Shown here piece after piece: positions 20,476 through 33,200 of a stretch of DNA of 64,000 bases (positions are counted from its first letter, which is position 1; each line of letters opens with the position of its first letter). The notes under the pieces are model-generated. The model saw only the letters and a list, made by a program, of their open reading frames with translations, did not search any database and had not been told where the DNA came from. Both the position numbers and the translations under genes were made by a program. The stretch comes from Hanleya hanleyi. Taxonomy: Eukaryota > Mollusca > Polyplacophora > Lepidopleurida > Hanleyidae. Location of the stretch: assembly GCA_036873755.1 (NCBI GenBank), contig JAVTVY010020463.1:1-64000 (forward strand). The letters run 5' to 3'.

Positions 20476-23192
20476 CAAAATGGTCAATTCGCTGTGAAGT
20501 TATCCATTGTCCAATCAACATTGAAAATAGAGCTGCAAAATCTGCCAACCATAATAAATAGCTGCCAAATCTGCAAATCAAAATGTTCCTGGTGAATCCA
20601 ATCAGAACTGATAAGAATTCATCAATCGTAATGAGTAAATGCCAAACCTGCCAATTAAATTGCTCTCCAAAGCTTCCAACCAAACCTGTTGATAACTGAC
20701 AAAGCTACCAATCAAAATGGACCAAATGATCAGTCAATTATATAAATATAACTGTAGACACCAGAATATAGCAGGAACTGTGTTCATATAAACTGTACAT
20801 TTAGGTCATTTACAAACCACATAAACTGAAGCGTAAGTACGTTCCTAGCTAGAGTAGATGAAGCTACTATCAGACTATATATCTAATTAATATCAGGATT
20901 TCCGATGATACGTCTAACTTTATAGGAGTACCGGTTGCCCTTTCTAAAGTTGCACAGAAAAAAAAAAAAAAAAATCCACGTTAAAAATCGATAGAGTTGC
21001 CGTGGTAATGGTGTGGTTGGCAGCATTCCCAGTGCTTCCACATCTGAAGGAAGGCCAGGCTACATTTACACCACCATATTTAATTACCAATAAACTCGAC
21101 TACTTTTAGCGTATCGCTGATTACCCATTGAAAAAAACTAAATCCTGCCCATTTTGAAAGTAAGACCTGCTGATAACACAGAACGTTGAGTGCATCATTC
21201 TACAGCAGTGGTGAAATGGATGCCTGTGATCAATGTCTATAACACATATAACTGACAAGGAGCCAGGTTTTTCTGAGAAAATACTAGTAATCGTTCAATT
21301 TGGAACAAAAGGCTTCGAAGAAATCTCTGGGCTGAAACTAAGGGGCAAACACTTGAGTGAGTCATACTTTTGTCGATAAATCAAACCAGTAACATTATCT
21401 ATTTGGCACACAGCTTGCAGATGAGCTTACACATGACCTATGCGAATTTAAGAAAGTTACAATCAATGCAAACCGCAATAGGTTATCGATTCAACAAGCT
21501 AATACAGTATGTATGTTATCAGAAGTTCCAGCTTGGCCTTGATATGACACACCTATCAGATAACCTGTCAAATAACACCATTAAATAGTAGGACTTAGAA
21601 AATATAATTGCAACGATTTCTTTTATCTAAATCATAGGAATTTAAATGCATTGGCCAACTGATTCCTCTTTCACTACACCGTGGGTGGAATACATGCAAG
21701 AAGAGCATTTTCACAGACAGGATTTTAAATATACATCTCCATTCACATGTTTGGAGATATGCAAAGAGGATTGAGGATCATGTAAAGAGTATTGCCCGTC
21801 AAAAGATTACGGACAACTTGAAAACATAACTCATAGGTAACACAGAATCACACCCGTTTTCGTATATATATCAAAGTGCAAAGCTTTAGAACTGCTATGC
21901 AACAGACCTGTCGGAATGATGGCTGTCATTTCACTTGAATATATATCCCAAATATTGACTGATCCATGCTCAATTTGACAACCCAGAAAACATAGGGAAT
22001 AGTCCTGGTTTCGATATTCATGAAAAAATAATATGAATAGTATTTAACTTTTTCTTATATTCTAACTGTTAGAAGATAATTATAATGTCTATCAAAATTT
22101 ATCAAATTGAATGAATGTTGCTGCGCAAAATTCTCGGCTACAAGACTTTTAAAGTAATTCCCTATCTCTTAACCTGGGAAAGTGAGATAACCTACTGTGA
22201 AAAACAGGCTAAAACATGGAAAATGGCCGTCAAAGTCAAACACCACCAGCGGACATCCTTAATGCTTTATAAGTTATCATGGTAACAAGAATTTGTGACA
22301 CACACACGGACAGACAGCAACTCTATATTCCCTGACGGTGGTCCGCGGGAAATAATAAAGATACCATTACTGTACCACATCTGAAATACAAATGTTTTAA
22401 AAGCCGTATTGTATTGCCCCACCTTTTAATCGGAAAAATTCCAGATGCATGTCGAGAGAAGACAAGGGGAAGGAAGAAACGAACAGTGATGAAATTTATT
22501 AACCACCAGATTTTTGACTGGCTTCCACATAAGAATTCCTCAAGTGTCATCTAAAGTGACCATTTCTGGTGATGGGGAAGACATTTACGCAGGAATACTT
22601 TAAACCCCGTTATAAATTACCCCAGGGAATTCAGAACTGGACATGCCCGCCCACAAATCTTAGCGTATTAAATCAATTCCTATATCAACATTGTTGTGTA
22701 ATGGGCGTAAATTTGTCAATTGGATGATGGGAAGAAAGCTTGAGCTGGACAAGAAATGACAGCTCCGCCAATAATTGTAAATAAGTAGTACAGAACTGCA
22801 CTCGGGGCCTTCCTGGCTAAAAAACTGGGGAATGAAAATCTGGTTAAAAGCTTCCATATTCCCAACACTTGCTCTAGTGTATTCATACAGTCATGTGTCC
22901 GGTAACAGATTGTACTTGGGACAAATGTTGTGAAATTATCTCATCCTGGATGGTGGACTGTCAAATACAATGAAGTGTTACATGCTAAGAAAAGTGCTTA
23001 ATCGCTGTGAGGTGGTCTGGCTTGGTCTCACAGGTAGATAGTCAAACTCACTGAAGTACATGCACCCAGTTTGGGGCCAATCTTTCTAGCCCTATTAATA
23101 GTATTTTCCAAGCTACAGAATTCAAACATGGCCAACGTGTCTTATAACCAATGGAAGGCAATGTCGAGAGAAGATTGTGACCTGAGAGGCAC
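20476..23192. other. No gene recognised
   Basis: About 2.7 kb, AT-rich, with a poly-A run at 20958-20974. Small open frames show no recognisable domain. Confidence 0.5.
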
Positions 23193-24115
23193 ATGCCTCA
23201 TGATGATATAATCTGTTCATACTTGATGATGTTATTGACTGGAAACAAGGGCTGGAGGGAAGGACATACCTTCATGGACAAAAACAAAGGCTGGAGGGAA
23301 GGACATACCTTCATGGACAAAAACAAAGGCTGGAGGGAAGAACATACCTTTATGGACAAAAACAAAGGCTGGAGGGAAGGACATACCTTCATGAACAAAA
23401 ACAAAGGCTGGAGGGAAGGACATACTTTCATGAACAAAAACAAAGGCTGGAGGGAAGGACATACTTTCATGGATAAAAACAAAGGCTGGAGGGAAGGACA
23501 TACCTTCATGGACAAAAACAAAAGCTGGAGGGAAGGACATACCTTCATGAACAGAAACAAAGGCTGGAGGGAAGGACATACTTTCATGAACAAAAACAAA
23601 GGCTGGAGGGAAGGACATACCTTCATGAACAAAAACAAAGGCTGGAGGGAAGGACATACTTTCATGGACAAAAACAAAGGCTGGAGGGAAGGACATACCT
23701 TCATGAACAAAAACAAAGGCTGGAGGGAAGGACATACTTTCATGGACAAAAACAAAGGCTGGAGGGAAGGACATACTTTCATGGACAAAAAAAGGCTGGA
23801 GGGAAGGACATACTTTCATGGACAAAAACAAAGGCTGGAGGGAAGGACATACTTTCATGGACAAGAACAAGGGTTGGAGGGAAGGACATACCTTCATGAA
23901 CAAAAACAAAGGCTGGAGGGAAGGACCTACTTTCATGGACATACTTTCTGCTTGGATGATGATATAATCTGCTCATACTTGATGATGTTATTGACGGGAA
24001 CCAAAGGCTGGAGGGAAGGACATACTTTCATGGACAAAAACAAAGGCTGGAGGGAAGGACATACTTTCATGAGCAAAAACTAAGGCTGGAGGGAAGGACA
24101 TACTTTCATGAACAA
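23193..24115. repeat. 39-bp minisatellite, about 20 copies, with duplicated flank
   Basis: Unit AAAGGCTGGAGGGAAGGACA followed by TACTTTCATGGACAAAAAC. Because 39 is 13 codons, long frames stay open on both strands: plus 23193-24083 repeats NKGWREGHTFMDK and minus frames repeat a 13-residue unit. A single indel near 23788 moves the plus frame without closing it, so openness is a property of the repeat and not evidence of coding. The left flank (about 23202-23245, TGATGATATAATCTGTTCAT...) recurs inside the array at about 23957-24000. Confidence 0.93.
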
Positions 24116-25072
24116 AATTCTGCTTGAATAAGTTGAAAAATAAATCAGAAGAACCACATTTCTTTCTTCATTGTAGGGTGTTATTGTTGTAATTGTAAAC
24201 CTAGAATTACCTTGAAATTAACAAGTCACAGCAAGCCAAAAATTCACACGCCTATAATTTAGGTTGTCTTGGTGCAATATTAATGTCAATCTGGTTAACA
24301 AATTTGACAAAAATCACTCAGAACATTTTTTACTTTGTCAATTTCTGGTACACAGGTTGTCACATTTGAAGATTTTTTTCCTCAAAATATCAATTCAGTA
24401 ACATTTAAGAACTACCAAGGATCAAGGATGCCCGGTTTGCCACCATTTTCAAAAAAAATTATTTTTAAAATGCAGTTTTGATAAACAATAATCCCTCATT
24501 GACTATGACGTGACTATGAGGTATGTCATGTTTAAATGATTATTTTTCAAAAGTGACATCTTGAGTTCCAAAAGTTAAAACTAGCCCAAAAGTTTTTCAT
24601 CAGATATGTTCACAGGATTTGCATTAATACTGCATCAACAAAGCCTAAATTATATTTATGTGAATTGTCAGGTTGCTGTGATTTGCTAATTTTAAGGTAT
24701 TGATATTTTTGTTTAGGGTGAGACCGCTCCTGTTACAACAAAACATTCTACAATAAATGAACTTTAAATCTTGATCCTGAATCTATATTCTTTATAAGAA
24801 GTATGAGCAGAACTTTGTTTGATTGGATAGGCTAACGATCTTCTACAAGGGATTTTTTATTACATAAGTAATAAATCTTGACGTAGAATACCCATATATG
24901 AGAAATGATCGTGCCGCACTGAATTTATCGGAGACGTGAAACTTTTCTAGCAAGTTACTTGAACGTTCACTTAATTCGCTAAAGTCATTGTTCGAGGATT
25001 GAAGTTAATAATGTGTGCTTTATAAATGATTACTAGCATTCATCAAGTTTCCTATTTAACTCGCTGTCATAA
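24116..25072. other. No gene; left flank of element B
   Basis: AT-rich. It ends with ATAA (25069-25072), the left copy of element B's target duplication. Confidence 0.6.
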
Positions 25073-25273
25073 TGAAACGTTTACGTGGGGAATGGATGTT
25101 TCAGATCCACAAGAGAGTGCGCAGGGTCCCCAAGACAAACTGTCAGGCTACCGGGAACGCACTCGTGCACTGATCTTGGCCAACGAGGGAGTTCGATTCA
25201 ACCTGTCACCTTGTCTGGATCGAGGAGGTTGGAAAGGAAGACCTGTAATGACAACCAAAGCAAATTAATACAA

Positions 25274-25564
25274 TTACAAGCGTCTAGTCCGTCATTCATA
25301 ATCCAGCCGTCGTCCATTAGAGAATATCCGCGTCCATAATCCAAAGACCTATTCCATATTCCATATAACAGTATTAGCACCAAATTCAAAAAGACAATCA
25401 TAGTATACATAAACATAGGCTTGTTTCCTGCAAGAGAAGCGGTCAACAGTTTTCAATGATGCCGGCAAGACATCATGATGTTCCAAAAATATCAAATCCG
25501 TATCGCTGATCAGTATTCTTAATCCATAATATTCGTTGTAAAGTCGTCATCTAAAGAATAAGTC
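25274..25564 (-). mobile_element. Penelope-like 3' tail, 5'-truncated insertion
   Basis: Present in the left LTR only; the right LTR has the uninterrupted site (about 35998). It starts TTACAAGCGTCTAGTCCGTC, the same terminus as the larger element at 26918, and stops at TCATCTAAA, ~290 bases in. It is a severely 5'-truncated copy in the minus orientation. Confidence 0.88.
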
Positions 25565-26352
25565 GACATATAATTCTATGAGCAGGAATACAGGATTCAG
25601 ATCGCGATAGCGTACAATCCCTGCAAAGAAGATCCCTGATCTATGAATTAGCTTTACCTGTATTCTTATAGTTATCGTTAACCGAAGTTCAATATAATAG
25701 AAAGATATTTACAAAATTATATAGCCCTAGCTATATCGCGATCAGCCCTGGTCACAGCCACAGTCTGGTCACGACCGGTTCTTTCGTGGTTGGGTCCAGC
25801 TTCTATCTTCCTTCCCCAGGTCTTCGTGGTTGGATCCAGCGTCTATCTTCCTTCCCCAGGTCTTCGTCCACTCCCGTATGGATGGACTCCCCGTCGTGTT
25901 TCGTCTTACACGACCTGGCCCTTCCGTGGTTATGTCCGGCGTGTATCTTCCTTCGCCCGGTCTTCTTTCCTCGGGCTGTATGGACTTCTCGTCGTCGTCG
26001 TGTCTCGTCTTACACGACCTGGCCCCTCCAAGAGTTGGTAACTGTCAATGGATGCGGACGGCCTGGGCACGACAGTACTATCACAGTACAAAGGCTTCTA
26101 CGGCACTGGCCCGTCTCTCTGTAACACCGCAGGACTATTCAACTATTCAACTGCACGGCTCACCACAGCAGCAGACGGCACCCCTCGTAGGAATACACCC
26201 CCAGGCTTCAGCGACCCCGCTCACGGCGACTCACTCCGCGGCCCGGCTCCAAGGACGAATCATCAAGGCTAGAGTTCACGGCTACACGGTCCACATAGGA
26301 TCGGACATCGATAACACACGGTGGATGGGTAGGCACCTGATTTAGTAACCCT

Positions 26353-26493
26353 CTACTGTATGGTCACCTGGTATATGAACCCTCTTCCTATACTACTGCA
26401 TGGTCACCTGGTATAGGAACCCTCTTTCTATACTACTGTATGGTCAACTGGCCTATGAACCCTCTTTCTATACTGCTGCATGGTCATCCGCAA
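26353..26493. repeat. 40-bp tandem repeat inside LTR B
   Basis: Three and a half copies of CTACTGTATGGTCACCTGGT followed by ATATGAACCCTCTTCCTATA. The same array is in the right LTR at about 36750-36890, so it predates insertion and belongs to the element. Confidence 0.85.
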
Positions 26494-26917
26494 TGGGTGG
26501 GCATCGATCAAGGTTTCCCCCTTATATACTACTGTATGAGACACTATTAATCTATGATTGGCCGTGAATTACTCAATATATGTACAGGGTGGTGAGAGAC
26601 CGTATGCTTATGGGGCCGTGAATGGATAATCGTTTATGGTACGATTTACTGGGTACGTATATATATATCAAACTCTAGACCTGGGCCTATAGCTTGTGAG
26701 TGTTAGCATGAATGTATTTCAACCCGTAGGTTGTGTGTTTAAGTACGTGTGTGCTTGGATAATTGTTTATGTAGGATTTGTGTTTGATTAGGTTTAGCTG
26801 TACCCTCTTCACAGAGACGAGCGTCTCCTACCGGATACAGCTTAATCGATACCATTAACCACAGGGCCGTACTCGCACAACTGTTCAATACGGTTGAGTC
26901 AAGTAGAGATGCGGCTA

Positions 26918-29079
26918 AGGTATTACAAGCGTCTAGTCCGTCATTCATAATCCAGCCGTCGTCCATTAGAGAATATCCGCGTCCATAATCCAAAGACCTA
27001 TTCCATTTCCATATAACAGTATTAGCACCAAATTCAAAAAGACAAAAGTATAAACATAGGCTTGTTTCCTGCAAGAGAGAAGCGGTCAACAGTTTTCAAT
27101 GATGCCGGCAAGACATCATGATGTTCCAAAATATCAAAAAGTCCGTATCGCTGATCAGTATTCTTAATCCATAATATTTCGTTATAGAGTCGTCATCTAA
27201 AAATGATGTACCTCAGTCACGCTTTGATTGTGACTGTTCATATGAGTACCATGAGGATCTTGAAGTACATGGGCTCATACGGCCCTAGCCCCGGGTTAAG
27301 CGGAATTAGACACATGTTACGAAACGTAGCGCCATAGATCTTGCACGCTACGTTCGTATTTTGCTATCAGCATGCGATATGTATCGCCAAATTTGAGAAA
27401 CTTTGAGTGGAGGCGCTTGGTGGAATAGCCCTGTTTTATGTTTCTGCAACAATGTTTTGTGACGTTGATTAAAATCATCACATTTAACACAGGATCTAGC
27501 AAATGCTAATAAGCGAGATATGTATACGCCATATGCAGGTCCCACTGGAATATTACTATCCAGAAAGGGATAGTTTACGATGTCGAAATTGTAATCATCT
27601 CTTTGTCATAAAGTCGACGAGAGAGAATGCCCGCTTCATTTTTATAGAGATATAGATCTAAATATGATGTGCCTGTAGGGCTGTCTGTAGTTTCCTTCAA
27701 ATCCAGTGAAGTGCGGATATATATCCTTCACTGCGTCATTTATATAGCGATTATCCACAGCGAGAAGATCGTCTATATAGCGTTTGGTGCAGAATGAGAG
27801 GGAAGAACGGCTTTGAATGGATCGGTTTTTGAAAGCGCCTGCATATAGTCATATTCATAAGAGAACAGATACAGGTCAGCCAACAGGGGTGCACAATTAG
27901 TACCCATTGGAATACCTATATGCTGCTGATATATTGTGTTGCCAAATTTCACATAGATATTCTTAATGAGAAATTCAAGCAACTCTATAAACAAAGAAAC
28001 ATCCCATGAATGATATCTCTTGTATGTAGTCGAGCTAAAGAATGCTTTATGGCTTCCGACATTAATATATCTACGATCAGTTTTCTTGAACACAGATACT
28101 ATTAATGAACTTATACGGTCAATAAGGTCCTGATGAGGGATTGTAGTATAGAGAGTCGAGAAATCCCATGTGGATACATGTCTGTACGGTATGTGACCTT
28201 AGCATCAAGTTCTTCCGTAAGACATTTTGAGTTTTTCAATATCCACATACATTCAACGCCAGAGTTCTTAGAAATAGTGGCGCAATACCTTTCCCAAAAT
28301 GCTTTTACCTCCTGAAGGGCCCTCGTCAATAGGGTTGAAAGAAGCTTGGTGGTGCAGCTTCTAGAACCAGCTATGAATCTAGCTTTGTATGGTGATTTAT
28401 GCATTTTGGGAGTCCAGTATATTTTTGGTATGTCGCTATGATTGGTTGGAAGACAAATACCTCTTTCCTTGAGAAACTTTTTGTGATTGTTAAATAAATC
28501 TTCCAGAGTAAATGCAGTTTGGGAGTAAGTAGACTTATTTGATGAAGATATGTCTACACTCAATTCTTTAACCAGCACCTGGTAATAGTAATATTTACAT
28601 ATGAATATTATATTATTCGGAGCTTTGTCTGCTGGGACTATGACGAATTTACTCTGGAGATTTGCTAGAACTTCTTGCGAATTGAGGTTTCTCAGTACTT
28701 GTTTTGCTAGGGGAAGAGAACTTCTGTCAATATGGCGGATTGTTTCAACGACCTTGCTCTTGGTGAGGTCCAGCCAATCAGCGAGTACTGTAGGTTCAAC
28801 TTTTTCTCGCTTAGACCAATCAATAACGTACTGTTCTAATGCAGACAGGACTATCTTCTGGTCCGCCTTCAGATTTATTCTTCTTGGCTCTCTATATTTA
28901 GGTCCTTTCATCAGGAGTAATTTCAGATCCTTATCACTCACCACATCAAGGTCACCAGTCACAATATGTTTGCATGGTGTATAGATAAAGTTCGACAATT
29001 CACAATCACAACTATAGCCTCCTGACGTGTATAAGTTCCAGTCAAACTCCTTGACAGCATTGGAGTAATTGAATATTGA
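26918..29079 (-). mobile_element. Penelope-like retroelement, 5'-truncated, nested in LTR B
   Basis: The right LTR lacks this block: GCGGCTA then TGGCCATGCTATCA at about 37305 is the empty site. The insert begins inside the coding region and ends with the family's 3' terminus TTACAAGCGTCTAGTCCGTC. The encoded RT has the signature blocks of Penelope-like elements (see the coding entry). It is about 2.16 kb. Confidence 0.9.
27317..29079 (-). pseudogene. Penelope-like reverse transcriptase, frameshifted
   Basis: In order on the minus strand: a Cys-containing N-terminal stretch (CDCELSNFIYTPCKH, about 28970-29015), FVIVPADKAPNN (about 28600-28650), PKIYWTPKMHKSPYKARFI (about 28380-28430), WDFSTLYTTIPH (about 28130-28165), GIPMGTNCAPLLADL (about 27875-27920), YIDD at 27768-27779, and a C-terminal PAYGVYISRLLAFAR block (about 27490-27540). 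These are the usual Penelope-like RT blocks. Frame changes occur near 28175, near 27810 and again around 27560-27700. No GIY-YIG endonuclease domain was recognised downstream. The 5' part is missing, so any N-terminal domain is unknown. Confidence 0.88.
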
Positions 29080-29504
29080 CCATGCTATCAACACTAACGT
29101 CGTTAGTTAAATCCCAGAGCTAAACCTGCACGTCTGTGCTATACGGACGAGGATCAGGTAGAGTTAGAAATAACCATTAACGATAAGTGTCTATACCCTA
29201 TCTCCCAGTGCAATACCCGCACAACTGTGCATTACGGTTGAGACAGGTAGAGATCGGAGTAGAGTAAACACAGCCGTGTGAATGTAAGTGAGTGTAAATG
29301 TATGCTATGATGTTATAGGATTCGGTGGCGGCACTTCTTCAATTCGGCGGCCTGGTCCCGGCCCGGCGGCGGCACGAATTCGGCGGCTTGATCACGGCCC
29401 TTCTCCGGCCCGGCAATGTATTGGATTTCTTCTCCCCGATACAATTGAGCGTGTTCTCACCTCGAAGTTTCTGCTGGTCTGCCTCGTTTCCGCGGGAGCC
29501 TAGC

Positions 29505-29513
29505 TTATATAGG
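29505..29513 (-). promoter_or_regulatory. TATA box in left LTR B
   Basis: Minus strand CCTATATAA, at the same relative place as in the right LTR and in element A. Confidence 0.55.
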
Positions 29514-30074
29514 GCTACCGCTCTTCTGCGGATAAAGGTAGAAACAGAACGTTCTCCTGCAGATAAAGGTAGAAACAAGTCGACGATGCCAGCGCCCTCT
29601 TTATTGTCAAAACATCACACTTCCCCCCGATCAGTTTATCTGGACTTCGCTGGATAAATATGGCTATGGAGGAACAAACCATAATTCATAACGGACGTAA
29701 CTGGTAAATCTCAGCTTCCAACTCTCTCTAGTTAATTCATACGACGACCGCAAAGTTCACTGTCCTTATCTGCATATTCTCAATGTTGACTTCCGGATTC
29801 CTGACTGACGTCATCTACAGCGAAGCAAGTGAGCTCACCAGCGTTCCTTTTGCCGTCCCGACTGATCGTTTCAGATAACTTCACCGGGATTTCGAGGCAT
29901 TGTCTGTCTCCCGGATCATTGTAGTTCATTCTAGGAAAATTACATCAGGTAAGTGAACCGCACACGTGAACACAATGTCACTTTCGATTTCACAGTAGTC
30001 ACGTGTCAAGACACCAACAGTGATTTATTAAAGGGGATCCCAAGGGGTCGTTTGTATTCTGCACTTTCGTTACA

Positions 30075-30090
30075 CTATCCCCGCCTTCGA
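30075..30090 (-). other. Polypurine tract, element B
   Basis: Minus strand TTCGAAGGCGGGGATAG directly before TGTAACG of the 3' LTR; compare element A at 305-318. Confidence 0.75.
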
Positions 30091-30278
30091 AGAACATGAC
30101 GCCCTCGTCATGGCTCTCGTCACGCTACCAGCAGCACGGGTGTGCAGAACAGAACATATGTACAACGTATATACAGCAGAATTACAGGACGACGGTCCTC
30201 TTGACTTCCTGGCCAAGTCGTCGTCACCTGCAATGGACATCAGGTCCACAGCAGGCCACAGCTGTCTCTTGCTGGAGT

Positions 30279-33200
30279 CTATTCATCTGAGGCAGTAAAG
30301 CCTCGGGATTGCTCATCCTGTGTTCGTCGCCCACAGGAGTACTTGGATGTCGGCCCTGCACCACAGGTCATCCCTCGACAATCACGGTCATCAACCGTAT
30401 TGTTCCGACCATACGGTCGTGCATCTCCTGTCCACTGACAGGCTGAAACGTAGTCATTAAAACGCCTCGATCGCTGGACACGACGTCCACGAATCGTTCG
30501 TGGAGGACTCCACGTCTCCGGCAAGGCCATCTGCTCTCCCGAAAGTGCTGACTCGTCTTCAACAGGAGGATCAGGCGGTAACCCAACCTCGTAGTCTGCC
30601 AATCTCATAGGGCGCCGAGTTCTCCGCCCACTTCTCGTCTGCCGAGGTGCTGGAGATCTCACTGCGGTTGGATGTTCCACCGGATATGGAAAGACCTTCG
30701 TCATTCTCAGACTCCACATCACCATCATTCTCTGTAGACTCCGTGGTCTCACTATCCGACGTCTCTCTGGGATAGAAGGGCTTAAGAAGATCATGATGGA
30801 CTACACGAAGGCCACCGGCCTTGTCGGCGATGCGATATGTCACATCAGTCAGCGCTTCCTTCACAGTATAAGGCCCTCCCCACCGGTCTCGTAGTTTGCG
30901 GATCTCCCCCCGCTTAGTGGCGGAAATATACAGGTAAACCTGATCACCAGGCTTGTATTTGTGAGGAAAAGCTCTCGTATCGTAGATACGTTTCTGCCGC
31001 CTCAAGCTTTTCGCCGTAGTCTCCCGCGCAAACTCGTGTATCTCGGCCATCTCATCCCGGAGGTCTTCGACCCACTGTGTCGGCTCTATCTGCTGTTTCG
31101 GAGGTGCACCCAAAGTCAAGTGCGACGGCAAGGCGATTTCTCTACCAAACACCATCATGTTTGGGGAATATCCCGTTGTCTCATGAACGGTTGCACGGTA
31201 CGACATCAGCACCAACGGAATGTGAAGATCCCAGTTGTCCGGGGAACGGTCAATGCTGGCATGCAACATCTGGGCTAAGGTCCGGTTAAACCGTTCAATC
31301 ATGCCGTTCGACTGGGGGTGATAGGGTGTAGTCCTCGTCTTCCTCATCCCGAGTATGCGGCACATCCCCCGGAATACTCTGCTTTCAAACTGACGTCCCT
31401 AGTCAGAGTGGATGGCCATTGGTGCGCCAAATCTGGTCACGAAGTGGTCTACGACAGCTTGGGCAACCGTCGTGGCTTCCTGATTGGGTAAGGCCACAGC
31501 TTCCACCCAACGGGTGAAATAGTCTCCAATGACGACTACGTATCGGTTACCCCGACAGGTTTCTGCCAATGGCCCGAGAATATCAACAGCCGCTCTATCT
31601 CCTGGACTTCCAGTCATCTGACCGCGATGAGGACCTCTGGGCTTCCGTCCTGCCAACTTTCTGCGGTTACATACGTCGCAACTTCGGCACCACTGCCGAA
31701 CATCGATCTGTAGACCAGGCCACATGTAAGCCTGTCTTACTTTTGCCAAGGTTTTCTTCACCCCAAGGTGACCACCGGTTACACTGTCATGGCACTCTTT
31801 CAACACTTTCCGTCTGAGGGAGCGAGGGACCACCAGAAGCCGTCGTTTCACTTCTCCCCGAGCATTCACCCATCTCCGCACAAGCAAGGATCCGTTCATC
31901 TCCAGTAGATCGAAGGCTCCCCAGAGAGTTTTAGTTACTGGCCCATATTGACTGATGTCCTCTCTGGCTGGTCGACTGTTCTTCACACACTCTATAACAG
32001 GCTGCAAGTCCGGGTCCGCGGCCTGAGCTTGGCTGAAGTCTGCAGTTTGCGGTACTATCTCCGTAACACGGGCAGCTTCCTGGACCTCGGAACCTGTCCG
32101 TCCACACTGCTTACACGGGATTCGACTCATGGCGTCAGCATTTCCGTGCTTTCGTCCGGGCCGATGCTGAATTTCAAAGTCGTAGACTGCGAGGGCCTGT
32201 ATCCACCGAGCCAACTGTCCCTGCGGCTCTTTAAACCGCATTAACCACCTCAGGGACCCATGGTCAGTGCGCAACAGAAATTTTCGGCCGAACAGATAAT
32301 GCCGGAAGTACTTTACAAAGTACACAACAACCAGAAGTTCCCGTCTAGTCACACAGTAGGCACGCTCGGTTTTGGACAACAGCCTGCTGGCATAGGCTAC
32401 GACCTTTTCTTCTCCGTTGATCCCCTGGGACAACACGGCCCCAATGCCGAAATTGCTGGCATCTGTGTCCAGGATAAAGGGCTGTCAGAAATCCGGCATC
32501 ATCAACATAGGTGCGGTCGTCAGCTTCTGTCTTAGGTGGTCGAATGCCGTCTGGGCTGTATCATCCCGCAGAAATACCGCCTTCTTCTCCGTCAGTCGAT
32601 GTAGAGGGGCTGCTACAGTCGCAAAGTCTCGTATAAAACGACGATGGTACCCACACAGGCCGAGAAAACTTCTGACCTCAGTTTGGGAGACAGGCGTCGG
32701 CCACCCTCGTACAGGCCGAATCTTCTCCGGATCGGTACCAATCCCGTCTTGTGTCACTATATGACCAAGGTAGAGGACATTTCGAGGGCTTCAATATAAG
32801 GCCGTGTTGTTGCAGTCTCTGGAAGACTTCCTCCAGTCGTTGGATCATCTCCTCGAAGGTATGTCCAAAAACTATTATGTCGTCGAGATACACCAAGCAA
32901 GTCTCGTAGTGAAGATCTGCCAAAACTGCCTCCATTAATCGCTCGAAGGTTCCTGGAGCACTACAAAGCCCGAATGGCCTGGCCCGGAATTGGTACAGGC
33001 TCCGTCGAGTCGCAAAGGCGGTTTTACATCTGTCTTCCGGGGCTACCTCGACCTGTCAGTACCCTGACATCAGGTCGAGCGTACTCCACCGGCAGGCACC
33101 AGACAGAGAATCCAAGGACTCGTCGATTCTCGGCAGGGGGTAGGCATCTTTCTCCGTCACTTTGTTGAGGGCCCGGTAATCGACACAGAATCGCATTTTC

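Larger units (their letters stand above)
25073..30074 (-). repeat. 3' LTR of element B, interrupted by two insertions
   Basis: Removing 25274-25564 and 26918-29079 leaves ~2.55 kb that aligns end to end with 35798-38322. Over the last ~970 bases I count roughly 15-20 differences plus a 14-base indel (AGCGTTCAATTCC-type, present only in the right copy near 38180). Confidence 0.93.

Noticed and set aside
23193..24083. 296-codon repeat protein (13-residue repeats) on the plus strand, and long minus-strand counterparts
   Set aside because: A 39-bp period keeps frames open on both strands. The plus frame changes register at an indel near 23788 and still stays open, so openness carries no coding information.
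26918..29079. Hammerhead ribozyme in the Penelope element
   Set aside because: Such elements often carry one, so I looked for CTGATGA with a partner GAAA. The CTGATGAG near 28129 is inside the RT coding region without a matching core. No candidate was found.
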